Below, piece by piece: positions 1 to 8,415 of a stretch of 18,098 nt of DNA (the first letter of the stretch is position 1; every line of letters begins with the position of its first letter). The stretch is taken from contig JAEZAF010000050.1 of the NCBI GenBank assembly GCA_023430545.1, positions 1 through 18,098 on the forward strand, in the 5' to 3' direction. This stretch comes from Chloroflexota bacterium. GTDB taxonomy: Bacteria; Chloroflexota; Anaerolineae; Aggregatilineales; Phototrophicaceae. The notes under the pieces are model-generated. The model saw only the letters and a list, made by a program, of their open reading frames with translations. It was not told the DNA's origin and made no database searches. The position numbers and the translations under genes were made by a program.

Positions 1-614
1 CTCTCGATATTGGCCTGATCCGCGATCTCGGTGCCGATGGCGACAGCCGTCCCAACATTATCGGCCTGAACCGTCTGCAGGATGCTGAGCGGTGGTACCT
101 GACCAGCCTGGAGGGTCTGAACGGCAGCCGTCGCAGCCTCATTGGTCTGCTGCAGCAGTGCTTCGTCCTCGGTTGGTGAGGGCGTGGTGCTGGGGGTTGG
201 CGACGGCGTCGGCGTGTCAGTCGGACGGGCGGCCTCGGTCGCGGTTTCGTTGGCAAAGACCACGGCCTGAGTCTGCGTGCCGATCAACTGGTTCTGACGG
301 GTGGCGTTGATCTCCGCAATCGCAGTACGGGTCTGCGAGTCCTCTGAGGGCGGGCGATCCCGGCTGGCAAGGAACAGGATCGTCCCAAGACCAATCAGCA
401 GCACCAGAATCATCAACCCAGCAAGGAAGATGAAGGCGCGGTTGGGGCCGGTGGAAGTCTCTTCTTCCTCAAGAAACTCGTCTACATCGTCGATGGTATC
501 GAGGTCGTCGAAGGTTCGAAGGTTATCCTGATCAAAATCATCATCAAAACTATCAAAACCATCATCGTCCGCAAAGGGATCATCTTCGAAATCAAAATCG
601 TCTCGATTGCTCAT
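1..614 (-). CDS. Acidic-tailed single-pass membrane protein (3' end missing)
   Basis: An open frame starts at ATG 614 and runs off the left edge, giving about 204 residues with no stop. An AGGAG Shine-Dalgarno lies about 8 nt upstream; the ATG at 618 is in another frame. Residues 1-52 are extremely acidic, with repeated DDF, FDD and DDD runs. Residues 59-83 form one strong transmembrane helix. The following part is rich in Q/T/A and may be coiled coil (about 95-128), then comes a TPTPSPTPS-type linker (about 131-150) and another Q/T/A-rich stretch. The expected topology is cytoplasmic acidic tail, helix, extracytoplasmic remainder. It is the last visible gene of the minus-strand run, 67 bp after the 360-aa gene. 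The layout repeats that of the 1137-aa protein upstream. I recognise no family and its function is unknown; any C-terminal domain is outside the window. Confidence 0.8.
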   Translation of the reverse strand, partial: MSNRDDFDFEDDPFADDDGFDSFDDDFDQDNLRTFDDLDTIDDVDEFLEEEETSTGPNRAFIFLAGLMILVLLIGLGTILFLASRDRPPSEDSQTRTAIAEINATRQNQLIGTQTQAVVFANETATEAARPTDTPTPSPTPSTTPSPTEDEALLQQTNEAATAAVQTLQAGQVPPLSILQTVQADNVGTAVAIGTEIADQANIE

Positions 615-681
615 GCATTGTCTCCTCTAAGTGGACGACGTCCGGGTGCTGAGTAAATAAGACAGTCGCATTGTTTTCACT

Positions 682-1764
682 CTAGCGACCGGTAAATTCA
701 AGATTGGCAAGTGGCACAAAAACTTTCTCGCCCCCTGCTAATTCTAACTGTGCTGAAAAGATCCGCAATCCATTGTCCAATGAAACAGGGTTTTTTGGCA
801 AATCGACAACACGGGCAACCTGTCCCACAAATGGCTCGCTGGTGATTCGCACCTGCATGCCTGTGCGCAGTGTCAGCAGGATATTAGCACGAAGTACCGA
901 CTCATTCACGCGATTCGATGGGATATTCACAATGATTTCGGGGTGACGATTTTCCCATCCGCTGGGCTGAAGGGCATCCATCGTCACCTGCTGGCCTTCG
1001 AATTCCCCCAGAAAGCTGGCGACACTGCGCGACATGCGGATATCCCCGAAGCCATCCAGCAGCAGAACAGCTCCGCTGGCATTCAGGGCGCGGTCGCGCA
1101 GGGAATAATCCATGCTGGGGGCGATGATGCCGGCAAAGTTCTGATCTTCCATCACATCCAGCGTCAGTCGGGTGATCGGTCGGCGTGTGACGATGATCGC
1201 GCCCACGTATTTCATGTTGAGCTGATCGCTGTAAATGTGTTCGACCCCTTCTTCGGGTTCGCTTCTCAGGGATGCGATGATGCGGCGGTCGTTGCCCCAT
1301 GCCCCCTGAATCTGCGCGGCGGTGGTTTCGATGAGCACGCCGCGACCGGGGATGATCTGGCTAACGCGCCCACGAACCCCGGCTTCCAGATCAATGATTT
1401 TCGGCATCTCCTGTAGAAACAGGCGGCCATCGTGGACCTGTGCGACAATCCCTTTGACGGGGGCAAACAGGCGGCGTCCGCGAGTGGCATTTTTACCGGC
1501 GAGTACCTGTGCTTCGTCCACGACCTCACCGACACTTACCAGCAGCAGGCTTTCTGCTTCCTGCACCTTGCTGGTATTGAAAAACCGCTTCAGGTCGAGA
1601 ATGCGATAGGCGGAAGGCAGGACGCCCTGCGCGACGACATCGTGGATATCTACGCGCTTGCCTTCGACGACGGTTACGGCCCCGACCGCGTTTTCAGGCA
1701 GAAGCACCTCGCGCCGGATAATCGCCTGACGGACACTAAATCGCTGTTCAGGATAATGTGGCAT
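682..1764 (-). CDS. Hypothetical protein with sandwich-hybrid-like and KOW-like segments
   Basis: This is a 360-aa soluble protein with no signal peptide or membrane helix. The ATG at 1764 overlaps the end of the ATPase gene by 17 bp, which suggests translational coupling. Residues about 78-118 (VGEVV..G..LFAPVKGIVAQVHDGRLFL) resemble the barrel-sandwich hybrid fold of lipoyl/RnfC-like domains, but without the lysine loop of a lipoyl carrier. Residues about 130-250 look like mixed alpha/beta. The C-terminus (about 300-360: GMQVRI..EPFVGQVARVV, then NG, then VFVPLANLEF) has the spacing of a KOW/SH3-like barrel, as in NusG-type proteins. What is seen is two small beta modules on a globular core. 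I infer a scaffold or adaptor that works with the adjacent ATPase. I cannot name the family. Confidence 0.85.
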   Translation of the reverse strand: MPHYPEQRFSVRQAIIRREVLLPENAVGAVTVVEGKRVDIHDVVAQGVLPSAYRILDLKRFFNTSKVQEAESLLLVSVGEVVDEAQVLAGKNATRGRRLFAPVKGIVAQVHDGRLFLQEMPKIIDLEAGVRGRVSQIIPGRGVLIETTAAQIQGAWGNDRRIIASLRSEPEEGVEHIYSDQLNMKYVGAIIVTRRPITRLTLDVMEDQNFAGIIAPSMDYSLRDRALNASGAVLLLDGFGDIRMSRSVASFLGEFEGQQVTMDALQPSGWENRHPEIIVNIPSNRVNESVLRANILLTLRTGMQVRITSEPFVGQVARVVDLPKNPVSLDNGLRIFSAQLELAGGEKVFVPLANLEFTGR

Positions 1765-3661
1765 CGCGCAGCGCTCTCAATTCATCTTCAGGATCATCGG
1801 AAGTGGTTGACATCTCATCATCCAGATCAGGGAAGGTGGTTTCCTGTGATTTTCGCCCAAAGCGGCGGCGACCGCGAGTATTGTCCGGTTTGGGTTCGGC
1901 TTTGGTATCCGGGACAATGAGCCATGCCGGATCGATTGGGCGAACCGGATCGCCGGTGACTTCTGCAATCCACTGCGGCATCCACTGGGCACGCTGCTGA
2001 AGATCGAGGGCGTATTCGGGTTGCAGGGCGTGGATGCTGCGTCCACGGGCATCAAAGATGAGGCCTGCCGTGCCACCCTGAACGGTCATGCGAAGGCGTC
2101 GGCTACCGCCAATCGAAATCCCCCGGCCTGTGACGCGCACCTGAACCTCAGCTTTTTGTCCCAGCAGCAGCGGATAGATCATCAGATGGCCGCCCTGAAC
2201 CTCGAAGGTCTGCGCGGGACTGCCTTCTGCTGTGACAGTGACCGAGAGGGCCTGCGCATCCATACGGGGCCGCCCCTGTAAGCTGAAACCCGTGCCCAGA
2301 AATTCCAGATTGCCGCCCTCTAGTGTCTGAACTACGGCTTCTGGCTGGCTGGCTGCCAGTGCCCCTAGTGCGGCTGTGAGCGCATACGGGTCGGTATAAA
2401 GTGCGGTGACACCAAGCGGCTGCATGGCATCCAGCATGAGCAGGGCGGAAAGGCCGGGGCTGCCGGTATTGCTGAAACCTGCTCCAGCCGCAATCAGCGT
2501 GCCAATTTTGCGCTGGGCTGGTGTCCATGTGCGCATCAGCGCATCACCTGCCAGCAGGCGGACCGCACCTTTCAGCAGGGCGTGTTCGATGTACATCTCA
2601 CGCAGAGTGGTAGGGATGTGCCCCGGTCGCAGGGTTTTATTGGCAGCGTAGTTATAAAGTTCATCCCGGCTGGCGTGAAACGGAAGCTGCTGGATCAGTT
2701 CGCGGATGTCGAGTGCATCCAACAGGTGCAGGGCACTGTGGCCGACACCGGTATTGGCGCGGATGGTGGTGGTCACTTTGCCATCGACCGCCGCTGCCAT
2801 CACACTGCTGGCGCTGCCGACATCCACTGCCACGGTATGATGGCGATTGGTCCTGTGCAGATATTCGACAATCGATGTATAGCTCTGCAAGGTGGGGCGC
2901 ACGCCGTCGATGGTCATATCCGCGATGGTGGAGAGGGCGGCGTTCTGTTTTTCCTGATGCAGATCGAAAGCCTGCACCAGTTTTTCCCGTGCCTGATGAA
3001 GCTGTTCCTGATACAGGGTGGGGCGCAGATTATCGGCGATGAACACCTCGCATAAGCCGGCGAACAGGGTTTCGATGCTGCCTTTCAAAGCCGAGTTGCC
3101 CGCATAGATGATGCTTGGGCGGCGGCTGGCGTCCATCAGGCTGATGGCCTGACGCACATTTTCGGTCAGATTGATCACCGGAAGCTCGGCACCGCGCTCG
3201 GTCCCGCCGACAATCAGCACGGCGTCCGGCTGGCTGAGGACGATGGCGTTGATGCGTCCCTGTTCATCGCGATGGTCGTTCAGGTTCAGGACATCGACGA
3301 CATCGACGAATGTGCCTCTGACAGAGTGCAGCGCACTCTGTGTACTGATGTCAGAGGTCAGGCCGACAATCAGCAGCCGAAGCGGACGGCCAATGCTGCT
3401 GGTCGCGGTGAACAGGTCCACACCGATGCGATTCGCCTGTTCAGGGCTGATCAGCGTGCCGGTGGGGCTGGTGAGGACTCTTCCTGTGCTTTCGTTCAGT
3501 TCACGCAGTACGCGGTCGAAGCCGACGGTCACATCATTGACCGGAAAGCCGCTGGTGGTGCGGGTTTCGGCCCGTGCGATGAGCTGATAAACACCATCGA
3601 CCACATCGAGCAGCACTGCACGTGTATAAACACTGCCAAAATCGACAGATAAAATCGACAT
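1748..3661 (-). CDS. MutL-like ASKHA (actin-fold) ATPase
   Basis: This 637-aa protein resembles the glutamate mutase L (MutL) family, actin/Hsp70-type ATPases first named from the glutamate mutase operon. A phosphate-1 motif is visible at D7-F-G-S-x-Y-T-R, a phosphate-2-like motif at 278-284 (AVDVGSA), a glycine turn at 151-157 (VGGTERG) and an adenosine-type motif at 386-398 (IGTLIAAGAGFSN). Residues after about 450 form a beta-rich extension (GISIGGSRRLRM at 513-524), then a basic patch (RGRRRFGRK, 596-604) and an acidic tail. The start at ATG 3661 follows a strong GGAGG that overlaps the preceding stop codon. No glutamate mutase subunit or other B12 enzyme lies in the window. The genes around it encode membrane proteins, so a role in assembling or energising a membrane complex is more likely than mutase maintenance. 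That role is inference; the fold assignment is fairly firm. Confidence 0.88.
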   Translation of the reverse strand: MSILSVDFGSVYTRAVLLDVVDGVYQLIARAETRTTSGFPVNDVTVGFDRVLRELNESTGRVLTSPTGTLISPEQANRIGVDLFTATSSIGRPLRLLIVGLTSDISTQSALHSVRGTFVDVVDVLNLNDHRDEQGRINAIVLSQPDAVLIVGGTERGAELPVINLTENVRQAISLMDASRRPSIIYAGNSALKGSIETLFAGLCEVFIADNLRPTLYQEQLHQAREKLVQAFDLHQEKQNAALSTIADMTIDGVRPTLQSYTSIVEYLHRTNRHHTVAVDVGSASSVMAAAVDGKVTTTIRANTGVGHSALHLLDALDIRELIQQLPFHASRDELYNYAANKTLRPGHIPTTLREMYIEHALLKGAVRLLAGDALMRTWTPAQRKIGTLIAAGAGFSNTGSPGLSALLMLDAMQPLGVTALYTDPYALTAALGALAASQPEAVVQTLEGGNLEFLGTGFSLQGRPRMDAQALSVTVTAEGSPAQTFEVQGGHLMIYPLLLGQKAEVQVRVTGRGISIGGSRRLRMTVQGGTAGLIFDARGRSIHALQPEYALDLQQRAQWMPQWIAEVTGDPVRPIDPAWLIVPDTKAEPKPDNTRGRRRFGRKSQETTFPDLDDEMSTTSDDPEDELRALRDATLS

Positions 3662-3678
3662 GACGTTAACCTCCGCGT
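3652..3678 (-). promoter_or_regulatory. Shine-Dalgarno overlapping a stop codon, coupling to the ATPase start
   Basis: On the minus strand the sequence reads GGAGGTTAACGTC and then ATG. The TAA (3668-3666) ends the 224-aa membrane protein, and GGAGG sits inside its last codons, about 8 nt before the ATPase ATG at 3661. Only 4 nt separate stop and start. This favours translational coupling and fixes the ATPase start. Confidence 0.75.
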
Positions 3679-4340
3679 ATCTGCGCGAATAAGAACGCGA
3701 TACGTTCGCTGAAGATCGTCAGACTGGTCAGGATGGCGGCGGCATAGAGGGATGCCAGTGCCGTGACGATGAAACCCTGACCAATCACACTAAGCAGTTG
3801 AACAGGCAGAATGCGGACGCGGGTTCCGTCGGGGTTGGCCCTCGTCAGGATATACTGGAAGTAAATCAGCGAGCAGATCACACCGGCGAAGATCAGGAAC
3901 AGATTAATGATGTCACCGTTGAAGCCTGCGCCGGTTGTGCCGATCAGCGGGAAGAGGGTTCCGACCAGTGTCCCGACCAGTGTGACCGCCGTCCCGACAC
4001 CGACCAGAAAGGCGATGGCGAGATTGCCCAGACGACCGAGACGCGATGATGCCTTGAGCAGCAGCAGCGTCACCAGCAGGACAGGCAGCATTCCGAGGCC
4101 GGCATTCAGCGGCTGGCCGGTGCCGATGGTGGACTGAAACCACGGCAGCAGTACACTCTCCACCGTGACAATGGCGATATATCCCGCCGCCAGCCCGACC
4201 AGTACATAGACCGCAATCCGATACAGCAGATTATCGCCGAGCAGGTAACTGAAGACCATCAAGGTGAGGACAAAGCCAGCAATCGTTCCGATTGTATCCA
4301 TAAAGTATCCTGCAACTCTTCCTGCGTCTGTCGTGATCAT
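3666..4340 (-). CDS. Six-helix integral membrane protein, unknown family
   Basis: This is a 224-aa, highly hydrophobic protein. Likely helices lie at about 16-35, 41-63, 80-96, 105-130, 143-165 and 185-210, with short Gly/Thr-rich turns such as GTLVGTLFPLIGTTGAG. A basic cytoplasmic-type loop (KASSRLGR) is at about 96-103. The ATG at 4340 overlaps the stop of the 1137-aa gene as ATGA, a classic coupled start; an in-frame ATG at residue 14 is a less likely alternative. No transporter signature or catalytic motif is visible. It lies between the large acidic-tailed protein and the actin-fold ATPase, so it may be the membrane base of the same assembly. The other six-helix protein in the run is similar in length, but I see no clear sequence identity. 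Confidence 0.87.
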   Translation of the reverse strand: MITTDAGRVAGYFMDTIGTIAGFVLTLMVFSYLLGDNLLYRIAVYVLVGLAAGYIAIVTVESVLLPWFQSTIGTGQPLNAGLGMLPVLLVTLLLLKASSRLGRLGNLAIAFLVGVGTAVTLVGTLVGTLFPLIGTTGAGFNGDIINLFLIFAGVICSLIYFQYILTRANPDGTRVRILPVQLLSVIGQGFIVTALASLYAAAILTSLTIFSERIAFLFAQIRGG

Positions 4341-7300
4341 TCCCGACGTGCTGCCCGCTGCGCGGCGCGTCGGGTTAGAAGGCTGATAATATTGCCGATG
4401 ACGATGATGACAATAATCGTCAGGATGCCGAGCGTGGTCCCGTACCAGCGTTCCTCGCGGTAGGGGATCTCAACCCTGAGATTCAGCACGCCGGTCTCGG
4501 AGTCTGCGGCTGTGCTGGTGTCAGCCCCGGCTGATGCCTCCTGATCAGTGTCTGCTTCTTCGTCGGCCTGGGTGGTTGGTGATGGTGTGAGCCTCGTTTG
4601 TAACAGAACCGGCCTGCGATTCGGCATGCCGAGGCCGCCCAGATCAAGCACGCTCATCGCGACCTGCTGCGGTGGCAGCCAGCTTGTCGGCGACTCGATC
4701 CGTACCAACTGGGCGAACACCCATCCACGGGTAGCGTTGGCAAGCTGGACATTGACCCATGCGCCGTCAGCGCTTTCACCCACAACTTCGAAGCGTTCAC
4801 CCGGCTGAAGCACACCGATGGGGGCAAATTCTGTCCCCGGGCCGGAGCGGACGTTGACCGGCTCATCACTGATGACGGTGCCGAAGACGGGTGCGATGCC
4901 GTCGTCGGTAGCGTCGATCTCCGGTGTGGGGCTGGGCGTCGGGCTTGGCTCAGGTGTCTCGGTGGGCGGCTCGGTCTGCGTCGCAGTTGGCGCTGTCGTG
5001 CCGTCATCCGGTTCATCGGTTTCGGGTGTCGAAGTCGCGGTTGGCTCTGATGTCTCGCTGCCCTCGGTTTTTTCTGCTGCCGGTGTGATATCCGGTGAGG
5101 TCTCCGGTGTCACATCGTCGGTGACTGCGACTTCGGGTTCTTCAGTCGGTTCCGCAGTGGCGACCGGCGCGGTGACTTCGGGTGTCGGTGTCGCGGTTGC
5201 AAAGTCGATCAGCGGGGGCTGTGCGCCGCCGTCTATCAGGGTATTAAGCTGATCGGCATAGGTGTACGCATCGCGATAGCCGATGAGCAATCCACCAATG
5301 CCCGCGGCGGCTGCATAGGGGGCTGCGACGGGTGAAACGGACATCGAGGTTGCGAACAGGAGCGGTGCACGAGTGAGCGGTGCAACCTGCTCTGACCATG
5401 CGCGGATGCTGCTGATCTCGTCGTTGATAATCACAATCGCAGCGAAGTCATTCAGCGAGCCGACGTTCAGACCGGTGCGGCTGCCAGTGACATCGGCTGC
5501 GGTAAGCGTTCCAATATCCTGTGCCAGACTACGCAGGCCGATCTCTTCGCCAGCGATAAGCTGGCCGATGTGATAGTGCTCGTTGCGGATCAGTATACCG
5601 TTGGAAATATCGGCGAGGCGTTTGTCCATCCGCAGTAAGCCAACCGGATTGGTGCTGACGACGACCGGCACACCTCCGCGCAGAATGGTGTGGCGCAGCA
5701 GTGCGTCCGCCATTCCATCGAGTTCGGCAGCATTCGCGCCGTCATACTCCGCTGCAAACAGCACCAGTTCACGCGGTTCCAGTTCATCGATAACCGTAAA
5801 GACCGCCTGCGGTGAACTACCATCGGCGAAAGTCGAGGGTGGTAAATTCCCGATGCTGAAATTTGTCAGAAATGGCAGGATCACGGCCCCGGCGATCAGC
5901 AGCGCGCCGACGAGTCGGAAGAGTGTCGCCGATACAGGGGAACGCTGTCCGCGATCCGGGGTGATCTTTACAGATGAGTCATCGCGACCCGTCACGGTCC
6001 GCAGGATGGCGACCTTATTCGCCTGCTCTGATGTCAGAACACTCTGACCCCCTTCAACGGGCGTGGGCGCAGGTCCGGCGGGATCAATCCCCGGGACTGT
6101 AGGGGCCAGTTCGACGCTTTCCGCCGCTGGCAGATGAAGCCCTTCTTCGCGCAGGGCCTGCAGACGGTCCGGCAGATTTTCCAGCGGCTGATCCTGCTGC
6201 TGACGCACCAGCGCCGAGGCGGAGACTTCGCGGATGCTGACATCTGACAGCCAATCAGGGCTGTCGGGGGAGGGAACTCGCTGCGACGGCGTACGCTGCT
6301 GCGGCACATCAGCAAGGTCTTCCGGGTTGATCTCGAAATCGGCAAAGGCCGGGTCAGACAGCAGGCGGTTGAAATCGATGTCGTCACCCGTCACCATCAG
6401 ATCCTGATCAGAGGCAGCGGGCATGCTGTCGAAATCACCGAGTGAGGCGAGGAAATCATCGACACCGTCGAGTTCTTCTGATGGGACAGGTGATTTCCCC
6501 AGATCGTCCAGCGCTTCGAGATCGCTCATCCACTGAAGGCTGTCATCACCGTCGTCATCGTCAGCAGCGAAGTTTGAGCGCTGCGAGGCCGCGGGGGCCG
6601 GATCATCGGCGGGAGAGACCGCGTCGAAATCAAATTCGAAGGGCTGATCAGCGTCCGCGTCTTCCTCGATGTCGTCCAGCAGATCGCTGAAGAAATTATC
6701 GCTGACGGTCGATCTGGTGCCGCTGCCGTCTGGTGCATCGAGTGCCCCCAGCAGGCTGTAATCGTCAAAACCCTGTATGGCATCCGGACTGAAGATCTCC
6801 GGTGGGCCGATTTCATCCAGATCGACACTGTCTCCGTCTGATTGGCTGAGAGCGGCAAACAGGTCGTAGTCGTCTGCGTCCTCTACAGCATCAACCTCGT
6901 AGACAGAAGAAGGGCCGGGGGAATCCTCGAAGGCCAGGGCATCGGCATCGGTCTCGAAGTCCATGTCATCGAACAGATTGGAGAAGGCGCTGTCTGTATC
7001 TTCCGGTTCCTCCGACAGCAGATCGAGATCGAGTTCGTCCGGCTGCATGGCTTCGGGGGAAGGTGCTGCACCCTGAAGCCAGTCCGGCAGATTTCCGGTG
7101 TCGGGCTTCACCACTTCATCGTCAGCGGCGTCTTCATCGTCGGGGAAGTCGAACATGCTGCCGAGATCATCCAGATCCGCATCCAACTGCGGCGCAGGGG
7201 GTGACGCGGTGATCTGATCATCTCCCAGAGCAGCGTGGTCATCCTCTACCAGCCCACTGAGCCAGTCCGGCATTTCATCGACGGAGTCATCCTCCACGTC

Positions 7301-7750
7301 CTGTGCAGAAGTGTCAGCCGCGGTGGGCGATGCAAAGCGCGCACTGTCGGTTTCGGTATCCCAGTCGGAAACGGCAGATGTCCAGTCATCGTCACGGGTA
7401 AGATCGTCGGCTGATGTATCAGCAGGGTCGTCAGCGGGTGGGCTGGTGTCGAAATCGGCAAACACCGATTCGATATCCTGCTGGCTAGCGGTGCGACGCC
7501 AGTCAAGCTCACCGGTGACGCCTAAACGCTCTGACCGGTCGCCCGGTGTATTGGCCTGGGCTTCGTCGTGGTCACGCTGCCACGGAAGCTGCCCTGTCAG
7601 GCCGGTAGAAGAACGCGAAGATGACGAACCGGAGTCGTCATCCTTTAACCAGTCGAAATCCGGCAGATCGTCCTCTGAGGACCAGTCATCGTCATCCGAA
7701 TTCTGGCCTCGCATCCAGGAAAGATCGTCGTTGTCGAAGTCGTTTGCCAT
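4337..7750 (-). CDS. Large acidic-tailed two-TM protein with SH3b domain and repeated DWL motifs
   Basis: The product is 1137 aa and begins at ATG 7750, 16 bp after the previous stop, with only a weak Shine-Dalgarno. Residues 1-600 are Asp/Glu/Ser/Pro-rich and probably disordered. They carry short tryptophan motifs: LSWMRG (10-15), FDWLKD (32-37), PDWLSGL (161-167), PDWLQGA (222-228), LQWMSDL (405-411) and PDWLSDV (498-504). They also carry aromatic-acidic motifs such as DYDLFAAL (294-301), DYSLLGAL (330-337) and DDFLASL (431-437). A TM helix at about 609-628 is followed by an alpha/beta external domain (about 645-848). A Thr/Pro/Glu linker (850-950) leads to an SH3b-like domain (about 958-1018, with VNVRSGPGTEFAPIGVL). 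A second TM (about 1104-1124) ends in a short Arg-rich tail. This implies a huge cytoplasmic tail, an extracytoplasmic middle that may contact the wall, and a cytoplasmic C-terminus. The function is unknown. Confidence 0.9.
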   Translation of the reverse strand: MANDFDNDDLSWMRGQNSDDDDWSSEDDLPDFDWLKDDDSGSSSSRSSTGLTGQLPWQRDHDEAQANTPGDRSERLGVTGELDWRRTASQQDIESVFADFDTSPPADDPADTSADDLTRDDDWTSAVSDWDTETDSARFASPTAADTSAQDVEDDSVDEMPDWLSGLVEDDHAALGDDQITASPPAPQLDADLDDLGSMFDFPDDEDAADDEVVKPDTGNLPDWLQGAAPSPEAMQPDELDLDLLSEEPEDTDSAFSNLFDDMDFETDADALAFEDSPGPSSVYEVDAVEDADDYDLFAALSQSDGDSVDLDEIGPPEIFSPDAIQGFDDYSLLGALDAPDGSGTRSTVSDNFFSDLLDDIEEDADADQPFEFDFDAVSPADDPAPAASQRSNFAADDDDGDDSLQWMSDLEALDDLGKSPVPSEELDGVDDFLASLGDFDSMPAASDQDLMVTGDDIDFNRLLSDPAFADFEINPEDLADVPQQRTPSQRVPSPDSPDWLSDVSIREVSASALVRQQQDQPLENLPDRLQALREEGLHLPAAESVELAPTVPGIDPAGPAPTPVEGGQSVLTSEQANKVAILRTVTGRDDSSVKITPDRGQRSPVSATLFRLVGALLIAGAVILPFLTNFSIGNLPPSTFADGSSPQAVFTVIDELEPRELVLFAAEYDGANAAELDGMADALLRHTILRGGVPVVVSTNPVGLLRMDKRLADISNGILIRNEHYHIGQLIAGEEIGLRSLAQDIGTLTAADVTGSRTGLNVGSLNDFAAIVIINDEISSIRAWSEQVAPLTRAPLLFATSMSVSPVAAPYAAAAGIGGLLIGYRDAYTYADQLNTLIDGGAQPPLIDFATATPTPEVTAPVATAEPTEEPEVAVTDDVTPETSPDITPAAEKTEGSETSEPTATSTPETDEPDDGTTAPTATQTEPPTETPEPSPTPSPTPEIDATDDGIAPVFGTVISDEPVNVRSGPGTEFAPIGVLQPGERFEVVGESADGAWVNVQLANATRGWVFAQLVRIESPTSWLPPQQVAMSVLDLGGLGMPNRRPVLLQTRLTPSPTTQADEEADTDQEASAGADTSTAADSETGVLNLRVEIPYREERWYGTTLGILTIIVIIVIGNIISLLTRRAAQRAARRE

Positions 7751-7766
7751 ACGTCACACGCTCGAT

Positions 7767-8411
7767 TTATTCACGGTAGGAACGGTCTTGACCGATGAGT
7801 ATTCGTGTACCAGCGACGAGCGTCGCCAGACCAATGCCGATCAGAATGCCACGGATGCCTGCATTGACCGGCACGGCATTCAACCAGTCTCGTACTACGG
7901 TGACACGATCCACGCCGTCGATCGGAAGGGCACCGAGCAGCATGATCAGGACAACCGCCAGAAATAACACGCCAGCGATACTTGCGCGACGTCGAAGCAG
8001 GGTCGCGGCACCATATACCAGCGAAAAGAGCACCAGCGCCGCCAGTGCGGACTCAATGGAGACCTGCACGGTATCCAGAAGCAGCAGGCTGGTGGCCCGC
8101 TGTACAAAATAGGTGCCGATCACCAGTACGAAGCTGAGGATCAGGATGACACTGTAAAGCGCCCCCTTTCGCCGCTGTGTGATGCGCCCGATGTGGACGG
8201 TCAGCAGGTTAAGGATGCCGATCAGGATGGTGAGCGCAATGGTGATCATCGCGATCTGCAGAAAGAGGTCCGCGAGACTGCGGATGCCGAAGGACGTCAC
8301 AAGCGTTGTCAGCACGCCAGCGCCATCACCGATCAGCAGGCCGAGCAGCGTAATCAATCCGATCACAATCGTGATTGTGGTGGCAAGGACTGAACTTAAC
8401 CGCATTCTCAT
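7767..8411 (-). CDS. Six-helix integral membrane protein, unknown family
   Basis: I chose ATG 8411 as the start, giving 214 aa. It begins 4 bp after the upstream stop (8416) with GGAG about 10 nt before it. A longer frame to 8453 would overlap the upstream gene and add a non-hydrophobic leader. Likely TM helices lie at about 8-28, 46-71, 85-104, 118-138, 144-163 and 184-205. A strongly basic loop (RITQRRKG, about 76-83) and LLRRRAS (138-144) suggest cytoplasmic loops. No channel, transporter or enzyme motif is recognisable. It is the first of two six-helix proteins that flank the 1137-aa protein gene, so the pair may form the membrane core of one complex. That is inference from position only. 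Confidence 0.86.
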   Translation of the reverse strand: MRMRLSSVLATTITIVIGLITLLGLLIGDGAGVLTTLVTSFGIRSLADLFLQIAMITIALTILIGILNLLTVHIGRITQRRKGALYSVILILSFVLVIGTYFVQRATSLLLLDTVQVSIESALAALVLFSLVYGAATLLRRRASIAGVLFLAVVLIMLLGALPIDGVDRVTVVRDWLNAVPVNAGIRGILIGIGLATLVAGTRILIGQDRSYRE

Positions 8412-8415
8412 TTCA

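Noticed and set aside
92..531. Two plus-strand frames near the left edge
   Set aside because: They are shadows of the minus-strand acidic-tailed gene, whose frame is open throughout and begins with a good Shine-Dalgarno.
631..645. A small palindrome GGACG-A-CGTCC between the last two minus-strand genes
   Set aside because: The stem is 5 bp with a one-base centre and no T-run, too weak to call a terminator; the run probably continues through it.
4818..5252. A 144-aa plus-strand frame rich in Gly, Ser and Val
   Set aside because: It is the mirror of the Thr/Pro/Glu-rich linker of the 1137-aa protein; its low complexity is a by-product of that linker.
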